Positions 10,301 through 19,230 are shown, counted from the first letter of the stretch. The stretch: DNA of 64,000 nucleotides from Ohtaekwangia koreensis (GCF_900167975.1 NZ_FUZU01000002.1:627501-691500), one strand, 5' to 3'. Notes: a model not told the origin generated them from the sequence alone. Numbers and translations: made by a program.

Positions 10301-13200
10301 TTACTGTCGAGAACAACAAGAGTTCCTGTATTTTTGACAACCGGATGATTGTCTGGATATTTTCTGACGGTATATACTTTTTCTATCGCTTGTCGCTTCC
10401 AAAATTCAAGGACTCGCGTCTCCGTTTGCACTTGATCTTTTAATGAAGGATTAAAGCTGAAAAAATGTAGTCTTTGCTTAAAGCGATCGGATATGCTGAT
10501 TCGTTCCTGATCAATCAAGCCGGGCATAAATGTTATAGTCCGATTTGGTTTGAAACTAAATGGCGTTGTGAAGTCGGGCGTATGATAGGAAGCGGCTCCC
10601 CAGGAAAAGGGTCCAACTAATTTATTCTGATCACTCCCCCATTGCAAGAATGGCATAGTATGAATCTCATCGCCCTGTTGCAGATAGGCCAGGCGTTGTG
10701 CATTGTCGCGGTTAAGTAAAAGAAAATATGGCGCCAGGCTGTTAATCTCATTTGCAGAAAACACAGGCTCCATTTTGATTTCTTCTACCGTAACCGGTAA
10801 ATTATAGAGGTCAATACTGAGAGTAAGTTTAAAACCTTTTTTCAGAGTTACATTTTTAATTTTCAAAATGCGATCGCGAAGACGAATGGTAATGGTGTGT
10901 AATCCTGCGCGTGCTCGAAATGAATAGGGCTCAATGCTTTCTGTACCGTGATAATACTTTAACTCATTATCAACATAGATATAGTATACAGATCGGATAT
11001 TACCATAACCAACGATAAACGGAGCAACCTGCGTAATACTGTCTTCTGCTAAAGAGTAATTTGTATAGAGTCCGTTTGCAGGGTATAAGAAATTATAATA
11101 CTCAATGCTATCGAGCTCCAGCTTGGTTTTCCAAAAATCATAATCGAGATAATTAGTGAGTGAAGTGTTTATATCTTTTTCGTGGAATTCGTTGAAGATT
11201 TTTCTGCTTTTGAATCTCTCGAAATCGGGCAGTGCTATAGGGGATGTCTCCCTGAATTTTTTAGTGATGGCATACGCGGTAAGATCAGCATAAGGAACCG
11301 GTTTACTGAAAGCGTCTTTTACGAGAATCTTAATATCAACCCGTTGGCCTGGAAATATAGATGAGGGATGATCGATATCAACAACCAACGGCTTTTTAGC
11401 AAAAGGCAGATCAAAGTTCTGATCGTTTGACTTGCCGGCCCATATATATTGAATCGAAAAGTAATAACGCGCATTCGGAGATGTCTTTCTTTTTAAAGTA
11501 TACTCCGTTGTCTGCCCTTGGTCAATAATCGTATTGCCCCTGAACAACTGATAACGGAATGTTAACTTTCTTGAATTTTGAACAACAACCAACAAGCTAT
11601 CTTTTGTGCGTTGTGCAGCAACGTTAACACCAGCGTCTGTCGCAATAAGGTCAACTCTCTTTAGTATAACTTTATTCTGCAGTAACAGATACGCAGTGGT
11701 ATAGGGATCAATCTTTTGCGCATAGGGAAGTAAGACATCTGCTTGTTGATATACCTCTCCTGAAGTATTCAGCGATTGAACCTGAAATTTTTCTTGAGAA
11801 GTGGAAGTAAATATGACTGAGTCGTTTTTAATTTCTGCATCAGCGACCGGTATTTTATAGGTATATTTTAAATTGAGATTCTTGACATGACGTTCGTTGT
11901 CTGCATTTGTAAAAATGGCAGTGACCTCATAGTCGATTTCAGCTTTTGGGAAAATGGAATCAGGTAGCGCTATACTTGTTTCTCCGAGTGGATCAAGCTT
12001 TATAGAATGTGTCCATAAAGTATCCTTTACAAATACGGAAGGCCTCTCGAATGCATTTACGTTTTTAGACATCACCAATACTTCAGCGCTCACATCATAT
12101 AACGGCAGATCATTCGCATCTGTCCCTTTTAGAAATATAGTAGCTTGCTTATGTGGAGGCGAGTCACTGCTGCGGATGCTGAAGAAATTTTGTTTTAATT
12201 CATATTGCTCATATTCAAAAGACACTGAAGGATAATTATCATTCTGCTTCTTATCAATGAGGTAAATAGAGTATCTTCTGTCAAGCTCCAGCTTCAGGCT
12301 ATCATTTAGCACAAATTCATATACATATGCTCCAGGCCTATAGCTGGTTATTTCACCCAACTTCTTTTTCCAGTAATTGCCATGATATCCACTGATCTCT
12401 ACCTGAAGTTTATTATGGATGGGCTTGCCATTTTTCTTTACGATATAAGCTTTAAGTTTTACAGTGTCGCCTGGTTTGAATTTTGGTTTATTCAGCACAA
12501 CATACCCGGTGTAATTTTTTTGTGCAAACACTTTGCGTACCCGGTAATATATACCAGGAGGACTGATGTGGGGATAATCGAAAAGGCTTTTTACTGTGCG
12601 TCCGATATAGAATATAGGTGATAGTATATGGTTGATTGGAAAAGTACCAAGCACTCTTCTTTTTGTTCGTGCCGGAAGTGTGTTATTATATTGTCGATTG
12701 ATATCGAAGTATGAAGAGTGCCCTTGGTATAGCACACTGATCCATCCCTGTCGATTGGTGGTGGCAATACGATAGGCGTTTAATTTCTTTGTGAATGGAA
12801 TACTTCTGATTCCGATGCGTGGCTTCAGTGTTTTAATTTCATTTCCATTTCTATCATGAAATAGCAAAACCAAATCGCGATGATTATTAAGAATGGCCAT
12901 GTCAAGATTATTGACAGACTCTATTTCAGCTTGTAAAGATGTTCCTTGTGATTTGATAAATAAATAGTGCCCAACTGGTAACTCCTTTCTATATATTGAA
13001 TCGGAAGGATAAAAATCAACGAGCGTATGAAAGAATTTATCCGCCAAGGGTTCATACTCTTTAGTATATAGCGTTTCCGCTTCCTCGTTTGTAATCTGGT
13101 ATATAAATGTGTGGTAACTGCTGGTACGTGAGTTGACAAGGTCTTGTGCGCCTGCCGTGATGTAAAGAAGCGCAAAACAGCTAAGTAGAAATTTCCTCAT
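7393..13200 (-). CDS. Alpha-2-macroglobulin-like protein with inserted carboxypeptidase-regulatory and TonB plug domains
   Basis: The product is about 1935 residues. ATG 13200 is chosen because it gives the signal peptide MRKFLLSCFALLYITAGAQ; the frame stays open 51 bases further. From N to C terminus: macroglobulin-type beta domains, with MG2-like KPKFKPGDTVKLKAYI near residue 240; a carboxypeptidase-regulatory domain near 1090-1175 (GRVTDESGEPVPGVNVILKG); a SusC-type plug near 1178-1280 (VVVIGYG, then GSGNAPLVLIDGV); the alpha-2-macroglobulin core near 1317-1350 (DDITGWNIQVLA); and an alpha-helical thioester-type domain with YPYDCNEQ near 1515. No outer-membrane barrel follows the plug. It is probably a periplasmic or surface protein that traps proteases or scaffolds the envelope. 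Its start overlaps the upstream gene by 20 bases. Confidence 0.9.
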   Translation of the reverse strand: MRKFLLSCFALLYITAGAQDLVNSRTSSYHTFIYQITNEEAETLYTKEYEPLADKFFHTLVDFYPSDSIYRKELPVGHYLFIKSQGTSLQAEIESVNNLDMAILNNHRDLVLLFHDRNGNEIKTLKPRIGIRSIPFTKKLNAYRIATTNRQGWISVLYQGHSSYFDINRQYNNTLPARTKRRVLGTFPINHILSPIFYIGRTVKSLFDYPHISPPGIYYRVRKVFAQKNYTGYVVLNKPKFKPGDTVKLKAYIVKKNGKPIHNKLQVEISGYHGNYWKKKLGEITSYRPGAYVYEFVLNDSLKLELDRRYSIYLIDKKQNDNYPSVSFEYEQYELKQNFFSIRSSDSPPHKQATIFLKGTDANDLPLYDVSAEVLVMSKNVNAFERPSVFVKDTLWTHSIKLDPLGETSIALPDSIFPKAEIDYEVTAIFTNADNERHVKNLNLKYTYKIPVADAEIKNDSVIFTSTSQEKFQVQSLNTSGEVYQQADVLLPYAQKIDPYTTAYLLLQNKVILKRVDLIATDAGVNVAAQRTKDSLLVVVQNSRKLTFRYQLFRGNTIIDQGQTTEYTLKRKTSPNARYYFSIQYIWAGKSNDQNFDLPFAKKPLVVDIDHPSSIFPGQRVDIKILVKDAFSKPVPYADLTAYAITKKFRETSPIALPDFERFKSRKIFNEFHEKDINTSLTNYLDYDFWKTKLELDSIEYYNFLYPANGLYTNYSLAEDSITQVAPFIVGYGNIRSVYYIYVDNELKYYHGTESIEPYSFRARAGLHTITIRLRDRILKIKNVTLKKGFKLTLSIDLYNLPVTVEEIKMEPVFSANEINSLAPYFLLLNRDNAQRLAYLQQGDEIHTMPFLQWGSDQNKLVGPFSWGAASYHTPDFTTPFSFKPNRTITFMPGLIDQERISISDRFKQRLHFFSFNPSLKDQVQTETRVLEFWKRQAIEKVYTVRKYPDNHPVVKNTGTLVVLDSKPVGLPPRFATFIINLDVPDEYYIFPGHVAYFTPLLPGTYQVVVLYQDESYLKPAPVKVNAYGRTFYKLDHEKIHIPDSFSRQVMERVKKWSNESVYIEQTRQRQMQALRELYYLESTDNTPLGDGRWVTGRVTDESGEPVPGVNVILKGTDNGTATDMQGEYRIYVPANGVLVFSFIGYISQETSTRSQNALDIQLNADVQQLSEVVVIGYGSQEKKMLTGSVSAVQGRMAGVSILSGNKALVADSVSIKLRGVAAIGSGNAPLVLIDGVLRTLDDIDKNKITSIEVLKSEQAVALYGSQAANGIILISTKPGTTRAQLLKTKLPEAPQLLTAGDAAPGLSLRKNFRDYAFWQPKLYTDQNGEATFQTTFPDDITGWNIQVLAMASKKRTGQTSSKVQSYKPLAAQLSLPNFLLQGDTAQAMGKITNYGGDSLLITRSINVAGKSYRENSLLIKNSVIDTINLIGPAHDSLSVKYSIGYKKYEDGELRNIPVMPVGSLESTGFFAALPRDTTAIFNFNNPRNIKLYAQTDLMDVLLDEVNILKVYPYDCNEQLASKLKALLAEKSICIYRKEKFKYDNQVEKAIKKLIANQHKDGSWGWWSMRGGNHWITLHVAKALLWATSLGYKARFDQQGVKNYLMEYTTSSTPIEEQLRSWIFLSESGETIAVQPIIDSLKKKNAIKSLHQNLLIQRLRQLQKYSVDWSVIEKYRHETLKGNWYWGETNYTLMNNDVDNTLLVFQLMEARNQNDPDLLKLQNYFLEKRKRCWTNTYESARIIETLLPRLLKQKHVDQKPVLTLNGNRTITNFPTEIEFRDHKTISIAKAGSAPVYITAYQQHWNSQPKKVEKEFIIHTALEDNVKKLKAGKPVTLHVTLEVKKDAEYVMINIPIPAGCSYNTKDQSWTNGEVHREYDLHETRIYCERLRAGTYHYEVKLLPRYKGKYQLNPAKAEWMYFPVVYGREEMKSIAID

Positions 13201-14113
13201 ATAGGTTCTGGTAAGTAGTAGCACCCTGAAGCCCGCCTGTATGCACGACAAGTATAGTGGACCCTCTACGAAAAGAACCTTTCTTCACATCCTCCATCAC
13301 TGCCCACATTAACTTGCCCGTGTATACAGGGTCGAGCGGGAGATTATGCTGCTGCTTCATTTCACGAATGAACCCCATCAACTCAGGCGTCACCTTAGCA
13401 TAGCCTCCGTGATGATAAGATGTAAGGATGGACCAGTTTCCATAAATCGATGAAGTATTTTTTTTCCCTTGACTATAAATATTTAATAGCTGATCGACTT
13501 CTTTTTTTAGAAAGTCACCTTTCAACACGCTAACCCCGACAATTTCACATGCGTTACCGAGCCCGGCAATAATGCCAGCGATAGTTCCTCCGGTCCCCAC
13601 CGGAAGGTATAGATGATCGAAACTTAATGACAAAAGCGATTCACCAAATTCTGCACATCCCTTTAGCGCAAATTCATTTGTTCCGCCTTCGGGGATTAAA
13701 TAGAAGTCACCAAATTTTTCACGAAGGCCTTGAATGAAAACTATATCATTTTTTTTTCGATACTCTTCCCGCGAAACAAAGTGAAGTTTCATTCCTTGTT
13801 CTCTCGCAAAACGCAACGTAGGATTTATAGGCTCGACTTCTTCACCACGAATTATACCAATGCTTTCAAAATTACATTCATGTGCAGCCGCAGAAGTTGC
13901 GTAAATGTGATTCGAGTATGCGCCTCCGAATGTTAGCAGTATTTTTTTATTGAGTCTTTTTGCTTCCGCGAGATTATACTTCAGCTTCCACCATTTATTT
14001 CCGGAAATAAAAGGATGGTTTAAATCTTCTCGTTTAATAATCACGCGAACACCAGCCGCCTCTATTGTTGGGTGATGAAATTCCTGAACCGGAGTTGATG
14101 TATACTGAAGCAA
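13181..14113 (-). CDS. PLP-dependent D-cysteine desulfhydrase / ACC deaminase family enzyme
   Basis: A 310-residue fold-type II PLP enzyme. The segment KREDLNHPFISGNKWWKLKY near residues 28-47 holds the Schiff-base lysine region, and GGAYSNHI and the glycine-rich loop LPVGTGGTIAGI (phosphate binding) are present. Family members degrade D-cysteine or 1-aminocyclopropane-1-carboxylate to a keto acid and ammonia; sequence alone does not settle the substrate, and D-cysteine is more usual in this phylum. The gene is first in a two-gene unit: its stop lies 20 bases inside the macroglobulin-like gene, suggesting translational coupling although the functions look unrelated. Confidence 0.9.
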   Translation of the reverse strand: MLQYTSTPVQEFHHPTIEAAGVRVIIKREDLNHPFISGNKWWKLKYNLAEAKRLNKKILLTFGGAYSNHIYATSAAAHECNFESIGIIRGEEVEPINPTLRFAREQGMKLHFVSREEYRKKNDIVFIQGLREKFGDFYLIPEGGTNEFALKGCAEFGESLLSLSFDHLYLPVGTGGTIAGIIAGLGNACEIVGVSVLKGDFLKKEVDQLLNIYSQGKKNTSSIYGNWSILTSYHHGGYAKVTPELMGFIREMKQQHNLPLDPVYTGKLMWAVMEDVKKGSFRRGSTILVVHTGGLQGATTYQNLYEEIST

Positions 14114-14166
14114 GCTTTTTTTGCCTTGAAAATAACTGGAATTCTGCGCAAAAAACGAATTTTAAA

Positions 14167-14207
14167 TTACTAATAATTTTAGATGACATTACTAAAAAAA
14201 TTAGTAA
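14167..14207. promoter_or_regulatory. Repeated TTACTAA/TTAGTAA motif in a divergent promoter region
   Basis: TTACTAAT (14167-14174) and ATTAGTAA (14200-14207) form a perfect 8-base inverted repeat, and a further TTACTAA lies at 14189-14195. All three sit in the 124-base gap between the divergent desulfhydrase and radical SAM genes. The arrangement suits a dimeric repressor or activator site, but no regulator is encoded nearby and the function is inferred. Confidence 0.4.
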
Positions 14208-14237
14208 CTATGTATGACAATAGTGAAGGAGGATTAT

Positions 14238-15290
14238 ATGGAAGATGAATATTTTAAAGGACGCGGAGCACAAATAAAAACTGGAAATAGATTTCTAAAA
14301 GCGGAATATGTTACGGAACATATTGAAGGACTTGATGAACCGTTGTTCTCTGCTCCAACAACGCAAATTTTTTATGAGACACCAAAAAAGATCGTTAACA
14401 AAGTTACGAGTCCTGATTTGCGAATGATGTATTCCAGCAATCCATACCAGGGTTGTGAGCATGGATGTATATATTGTTATGCGCGAAACTCACACGAGTA
14501 TTGGGGCTTTAGTGCCGGGCTAGATTTTGAAAGTAAGATCATTGTAAAAAAGGATGCACCGAAGCTGCTGGAGAAATTTATACTTCATCCGGATTGGCAG
14601 CCTGTGCCGATCAGTCTTTCCGGTAACACAGATTGTTATCAGCCACTTGAGCGTAAGTTTGAGATTACACGAGGCATGCTGAAAATTTTTGCACAGTACC
14701 GCCACCCGGTTGGCATCATTACAAAGAATAGTCTTGTAACTCGTGACTTGGATCTGCTGAAAGATCTTGCGCAGGATAATCTTGTACATGTATATATATC
14801 GATTACGAGTTTAGATGAGAACCTGAGGAGAGCTATGGAACCACGGACTGCCAGCGGGATAAAAAGATTACAAACCGTGGAAGCTTTGGCAAAAGCAGGA
14901 GTGCCCGTGGCGATTATGAACGCTCCGATTATTCCTGGGTTGAATCATCACGAAATACCACAGATTCTGAAAGCGGCCAGTGACCACGGCGCGTTAGGTG
15001 TAGGCATGACCGTTGTACGATTGAATGGATCTATAGGAAAAATTTTTGAAGACTGGCTTCGCAAGAATTTTCCGGATCGTTTTGATAAAGTATGGCATCA
15101 GATCTGTTCACTGCATGGCGGCAATGTAAACGATTCACAGTTTGGCAGGCGAATGGGTGGGGAAGGTAATTATGCGGAGACTATACACCAGCTTTTTACA
15201 ATATCGAAGAAGAAATACTTTGCCGGTAAAACAATGCCTCCTGTAGATTTAACAAAATTCAGAAGAGGTGGAAATTTAAGTTTGTTTTAG
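14238..15290 (+). CDS. PA0069-family radical SAM protein
   Basis: A 350-residue radical SAM enzyme related to the SplB-like group. The cluster motif CEHGCIYC (Cys-X3-Cys-X2-Cys) lies about 70 residues in, preceded by the family's YSSNPYQG. Later segments such as ISLSGNTDCYQP and VYISITSLDENLRR are typical barrel strands. The biochemical reaction of this family is not established. ATG 14238 is preferred over 14214 because an unusually good Shine-Dalgarno sequence, AAGGAGG (14226-14232), lies five bases upstream, and EDEYFKGRGAQ is the conserved beginning. The gene is divergent from the desulfhydrase and shares the motif-rich gap with it. Confidence 0.88.
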   Translation: MEDEYFKGRGAQIKTGNRFLKAEYVTEHIEGLDEPLFSAPTTQIFYETPKKIVNKVTSPDLRMMYSSNPYQGCEHGCIYCYARNSHEYWGFSAGLDFESKIIVKKDAPKLLEKFILHPDWQPVPISLSGNTDCYQPLERKFEITRGMLKIFAQYRHPVGIITKNSLVTRDLDLLKDLAQDNLVHVYISITSLDENLRRAMEPRTASGIKRLQTVEALAKAGVPVAIMNAPIIPGLNHHEIPQILKAASDHGALGVGMTVVRLNGSIGKIFEDWLRKNFPDRFDKVWHQICSLHGGNVNDSQFGRRMGGEGNYAETIHQLFTISKKKYFAGKTMPPVDLTKFRRGGNLSLF

Positions 15291-15361
15291 ACGATCTCTT
15301 TAAGAATATATATACCATTTGCATAAACTGCGATTGAGGTTGGGATAGGCTCCTAAATAAA

Positions 15362-15401
15362 TTAAGCTTGTGCGAATCAGTGTTGATCTGCACAAGCTTA
15401 A
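15362..15401. terminator. Bidirectional 12-bp hairpin between convergent genes
   Basis: TTAAGCTTGTGC (15362-15373) pairs perfectly with GCACAAGCTTAA (15390-15401) across a 16-base loop. It lies between the ends of the radical SAM gene and the M20 peptidase gene. Confidence 0.65.
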
Positions 15402-15437
15402 GATTGTTAGCGTACCAGCTTGAAGCTATAGATATAT

Positions 15438-16796
15438 CTACTTCTTCGCGTAGTGTTTATAAAAAGCTACAATGGTTTCAATACCCGTCAGGAAATTATT
15501 TACACCGTAATGTTCATTGGGCGAATGAATAGCATCGCTGTCCAAACCAAAACCCATCAGTACGGTATCTAATCCAAGTTCTTTTTTAAACAAAGCAACA
15601 ATAGGTATACTTCCACCATCGCGGGTTGGTATGGGAGTTTTTCCAAACACTTCTTCAAATGCTTTGCTTGCAGCTTTGTACGCTTCAGAATCGGTTTGAG
15701 TAACGGCCGGTTCACCACCGTGATGCGCCATAACTTTTACCTTTACATACTTGGGCGCTATAGATTGGAAATGTTTTGTAAACAGCTCGGTAATTTCAGA
15801 ACTGATTTGATTGGGAACAAGTCGCATGGAAATTTTAGCGTGCGCTTTGGATGGCAACACAGTCTTCGCGCCCTCCCCGGTATAGCCTCCCCAAATTCCA
15901 TTGACATCCAACGTTGGACGAACTCCTGTTCTTTCTAATGTAGTATATCCTTTCTCTCCCTTTATTTCATCGATGCCCAATTCTTTTTTGTATTCGTCCA
16001 GATCGAAAGGAGCTTTGTTCAGAGCAAGACGTTCTGATGCTGTGAGCTCGGCAACTTTATCGTAAAAACCTGGGATAGCAACTTTTCCATTTTCATCATG
16101 CAGTGAATCGATCATGCTGCAGAGTATATTTATAGGGTTGGCAACAGCACCACCATATACACCGGAATGCAAGTCGCGATTAGGTCCTGTCACTTCAACC
16201 TCCATATAGCTTAGTCCGCGCAAACCTGTGGTAATGGAAGGATGCTCCAGCGATATTAAAGCTGTATCAGAAATGAGAATTATATCGGCCTTAAGTTTCG
16301 CTTTATTTTCTTTTACGAATGTTCCAAGGTTATCAGAGCCAACTTCTTCTTCGCCTTCCACCATGAACTTGACATTGCAAGGAAGAAGATTGAGCTTCAT
16401 CATCGTCTCGAATGCTTTCACATGCATATATACCTGACCCTTGTCATCGCAGGAACCACGCGCATAAATCTTGTCGTTCTTAACAACCGGTTCGAACGGA
16501 GGCGAATCCCATAAATCTATAGGGTCAGCGGGTTGCACATCGTAATGGCCGTATACCAGGATCGTAGGTAAAGCAGGATTAATGATCTTCTCTGCATATA
16601 CAATCGGGTGTCCTTTCGTTTCAGAAATGCTAACGCTATCAACACCAGCAGCGGCTAATTTTTCTTTTAAAAATTCTGCGGCTTTACGTACATCAGCTTT
16701 GTGGCGACTGTCTGCACTCACAGACGGAATGCGAAGCCAGTCAAAAAGTTCTCCAAGGAAACGGTCCTTATTGGTGGAAATGTATTCTTTAATCAT
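15438..16796 (-). CDS. M20-family metallodipeptidase
   Basis: A 452-residue di-zinc peptidase. The metal and catalytic motifs are in the expected order: YGHYDVQPADP (zinc His and catalytic Asp), GSCDDKGQVYMH (bridging Asp), EGEEEVGS (catalytic and zinc Glu), and a C-terminal HSPNEHYG histidine. A dimerisation domain occupies the centre. There is no signal peptide, so it is probably cytosolic and cleaves dipeptides or short peptides, like carnosinase/PepV-type enzymes. A minus-strand beta-propeller gene, also ending toward lower coordinates, lies 59 bases upstream and may be co-transcribed with it. Confidence 0.93.
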   Translation of the reverse strand: MIKEYISTNKDRFLGELFDWLRIPSVSADSRHKADVRKAAEFLKEKLAAAGVDSVSISETKGHPIVYAEKIINPALPTILVYGHYDVQPADPIDLWDSPPFEPVVKNDKIYARGSCDDKGQVYMHVKAFETMMKLNLLPCNVKFMVEGEEEVGSDNLGTFVKENKAKLKADIILISDTALISLEHPSITTGLRGLSYMEVEVTGPNRDLHSGVYGGAVANPINILCSMIDSLHDENGKVAIPGFYDKVAELTASERLALNKAPFDLDEYKKELGIDEIKGEKGYTTLERTGVRPTLDVNGIWGGYTGEGAKTVLPSKAHAKISMRLVPNQISSEITELFTKHFQSIAPKYVKVKVMAHHGGEPAVTQTDSEAYKAASKAFEEVFGKTPIPTRDGGSIPIVALFKKELGLDTVLMGFGLDSDAIHSPNEHYGVNNFLTGIETIVAFYKHYAKK

Positions 16797-16855
16797 ATTC
16801 CGTTATTGAGTTTGGCGGCAAATTACAGCATCAATCCGATTGTCAATGCAACCCC

Positions 16856-17803
16856 TTATAATTTTATCTTTAAGATTACAGGATCATTCAGTTTTTCCGT
16901 TTGCTTTAATTTATCTCCATTACCAATAAGCTGAAGCAACTGACTGTTGGCAATAAAATAAAAATAGCCGTCTGCTATAGCTCCCGTTGTAGGCGAATCG
17001 AATACCGGATCTTCATCACATAAATATTCAATCTTCTCAACAGCATTACCGACAGGTGTTAAGGTTAGCTTGTGAATGGATTCCGGGAAGAAAGTATTCT
17101 GGACACCGATGAGCGTATTGTTATATACATACAGGCCATCATATCCCATCACCATATAGCGGTCGTTGCGTAGCGATGAAATTGCCTTGCTGGTAATGTC
17201 GACACGAGCGATTCCTAAGCCGCTGCCGGTACTGACAAGTAAAAATTTTTCATCGGGTGTGGCGGTTATACCATTGGCAAACGCAAGACTTCCAGGTTTC
17301 GTGAATTCCTCCAGGCTCTTGCTGTCTTTGCGCACCACCCAAAGCATTCCCGCCTGCGTATCAGTTACAAAAACATCTCCTGCCTTTGTAATATATAGAT
17401 CATTGAACAAGTGGCGATTGTCGTCTACAAGCTTAAATCGCTTTACCATTTTTTTAGTATGAAGATCATATACATGTACATTCGAAACCCGGTTGATGGT
17501 ATCATGTTCAGGAGTATTGTTGCATGCCCACAGCAAACCTCTCGCATCAACTTTCATCCCCAGTACTTGTTCAGTTTCATCTGCGTGTGTAGTGATGAAA
17601 TCACTCGTCTTACCTTGCGAGGAAATTTTAACGATCTTTTTTTTATAGATGCTGCTCACATAAAATGCTTTCTCTGCCGGATCATATGCAATGCCCTCCG
17701 GAATTAAATCCTTCTCTGCAATGACAAAAGCTGTTTCCGCTTTCTTTTGAGCTAAGAGAATATGAGACAGGAAAATAAAAAATAAAAGAGCGTGTTTATT
17801 CAT
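16856..17803 (-). CDS. Exported SMP-30/gluconolactonase-like beta-propeller protein
   Basis: The 315-residue protein has a signal peptide (MNKHALLFFIFLSHILLAQ) followed by repeated beta-propeller blades of the SMP-30/NHL type: PEGIAYDPAEKAFYVSSI, KVDARGLLWACNN, LYITKAGDVFVTDT and ANGITATPDEKFLLVS. The pattern of 'initial Glu, central Asn, late Asp' expected of metal-binding lactonases is partly visible, but no substrate can be named. It probably works in the periplasm. It lies in the same direction as the M20 peptidase and the exonuclease gene, with short gaps of 56-59 bases. An alternative reading is a non-enzymatic NHL-repeat protein. Confidence 0.8.
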   Translation of the reverse strand: MNKHALLFFIFLSHILLAQKKAETAFVIAEKDLIPEGIAYDPAEKAFYVSSIYKKKIVKISSQGKTSDFITTHADETEQVLGMKVDARGLLWACNNTPEHDTINRVSNVHVYDLHTKKMVKRFKLVDDNRHLFNDLYITKAGDVFVTDTQAGMLWVVRKDSKSLEEFTKPGSLAFANGITATPDEKFLLVSTGSGLGIARVDITSKAISSLRNDRYMVMGYDGLYVYNNTLIGVQNTFFPESIHKLTLTPVGNAVEKIEYLCDEDPVFDSPTTGAIADGYFYFIANSQLLQLIGNGDKLKQTEKLNDPVILKIKL

Positions 17804-17859
17804 GGAGATTTTTAATAACGATTGCTAAGTGGTGGACGAATAATATGAGTAACTATATA

Positions 17860-19230
17860 TCAGAACAGCACGACTTCTGTTCCTCTCGGATTGGTAAGAT
17901 ACGAGTTAATTAAATTTTGCACTATAGGTGTTTCTGTACTGGAGCGCACATAAGTTCGTGCTGATTCAAAATCGGCAATCGATACATCTTTTGCGATGTA
18001 CCCAAAACCACAATATGTACCTTTATCTACGAGTACCAGCGACTGCTCATCTATATTTCTTCCTTTACCGATGATGGCGGCAGAGTTGCCTGCAACTTTA
18101 AATGTATCGATCGCTTTTTGTATCCGCTTGTTATATTTCTTCACCGTTTCAACGCCTTCACATGCACCGTGGCATTCGCCCGTCTGGTAATTAAAGCATA
18201 GTCCTTTTGCAAGTTGCAGTCCACATAATTTAGGACACAAACTAAACTCACGCACTTTTTCCCACAGGAAATTCCAAGCGTCTCCCTTTGAACTGAAACG
18301 AATGAGTGGATGTGAACCACGCGTAACTATATTTACTGAAAACCGGTGATAGCCATTTCGATCTTCATAATCGAAGATGCCCCATTCTTCTGTCTTATAC
18401 TTTTGCGCCAGGTTATACTTTGGCCATAGCCTTCGGATCTCCTGCGATTCCAGAATCAATGCGATCAACTCATTGCCGGTAAGTTCATAGCTGATGTGGT
18501 GAATTTCATTTCTGATCTTCGAGCGACTCCATTCTCGCGCTTCACCCGTAAAGTGGCCAGCAATTCTTTTTTTAATGTTGATGGCTTTACCTACATAGAT
18601 CACCTGACCACGCGCATTCTGAAAATAATATACTCCAGGCTGTGCCGGTAAGCGATCGAATTCTTCTTTCGGAAGATTAGGAGGAAGAATTGTTTCTCCC
18701 GAATTTCTTTTCAACGCTTTCGTGATATGGTTATCGCGGTCACGCCGAAGCAACTGATCGAAAATTTTAACGGTTGCTTGTGCATCACCGCTGGCACGGT
18801 GACGATTCATGATTTGTATACCCAGACTTTCTGATAAAGTTCCTAAGCTATAAGAGCGAAGTCCCGGAATAATTTTACGGCTGAGTCTTACTGTGCATAA
18901 TTTTTTTGCCTGCCAGTTGATGCCCGAAAGTTCGAACTCACGTTTTAAAAATGAATAGTCGAAATGCGCGTTGTGCGCTACGAATACTTTTCCATCCAAC
19001 AGGTTAAAAATATCTTCAGCAACTTCTTCAAAAGCTGGCGCGTCCAATACCATCTCCGTTGTAATGCCGGTAAGGCCAGTGATGTAGTACGGAATATTCC
19101 TTCCGGGATTTACCAGGGTATGATAGGTATCCGTAATCTGAATTCCATCATGATGGTAAATCGCGATTTCAGTAATGCGATGGTTTGCCGCATATCCTCC
19201 GGTCGTCTCAATATCTACAATCGCGTACAT
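17860..19230 (-). CDS. DnaQ-like 3'-5' exonuclease fused to GIY-YIG (UvrC/Cho-like) nuclease
   Basis: A 456-residue two-nuclease protein. Residues 1-165 form a DEDDh exonuclease: DIETTGG, VAHNAHFDYSFL and HRASGDAQAT supply the acidic residues and the histidine. Residues about 195-290 are a GIY-YIG domain (PGVYYFQNARGQVIYVGKA, with KKRIAGHF) like the N terminus of UvrC. A Cys-rich segment (CPKLCGLQLAKGLCF, then GECHGACEG) follows, as in UvrC and Cho. It probably incises and trims damaged DNA as a back-up to UvrABC. The combination is known in DNA polymerase III epsilon-like proteins of several phyla. It is the first gene of the minus-strand run with the propeller gene. Confidence 0.9.
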   Translation of the reverse strand: MYAIVDIETTGGYAANHRITEIAIYHHDGIQITDTYHTLVNPGRNIPYYITGLTGITTEMVLDAPAFEEVAEDIFNLLDGKVFVAHNAHFDYSFLKREFELSGINWQAKKLCTVRLSRKIIPGLRSYSLGTLSESLGIQIMNRHRASGDAQATVKIFDQLLRRDRDNHITKALKRNSGETILPPNLPKEEFDRLPAQPGVYYFQNARGQVIYVGKAINIKKRIAGHFTGEAREWSRSKIRNEIHHISYELTGNELIALILESQEIRRLWPKYNLAQKYKTEEWGIFDYEDRNGYHRFSVNIVTRGSHPLIRFSSKGDAWNFLWEKVREFSLCPKLCGLQLAKGLCFNYQTGECHGACEGVETVKKYNKRIQKAIDTFKVAGNSAAIIGKGRNIDEQSLVLVDKGTYCGFGYIAKDVSIADFESARTYVRSSTETPIVQNLINSYLTNPRGTEVVLF

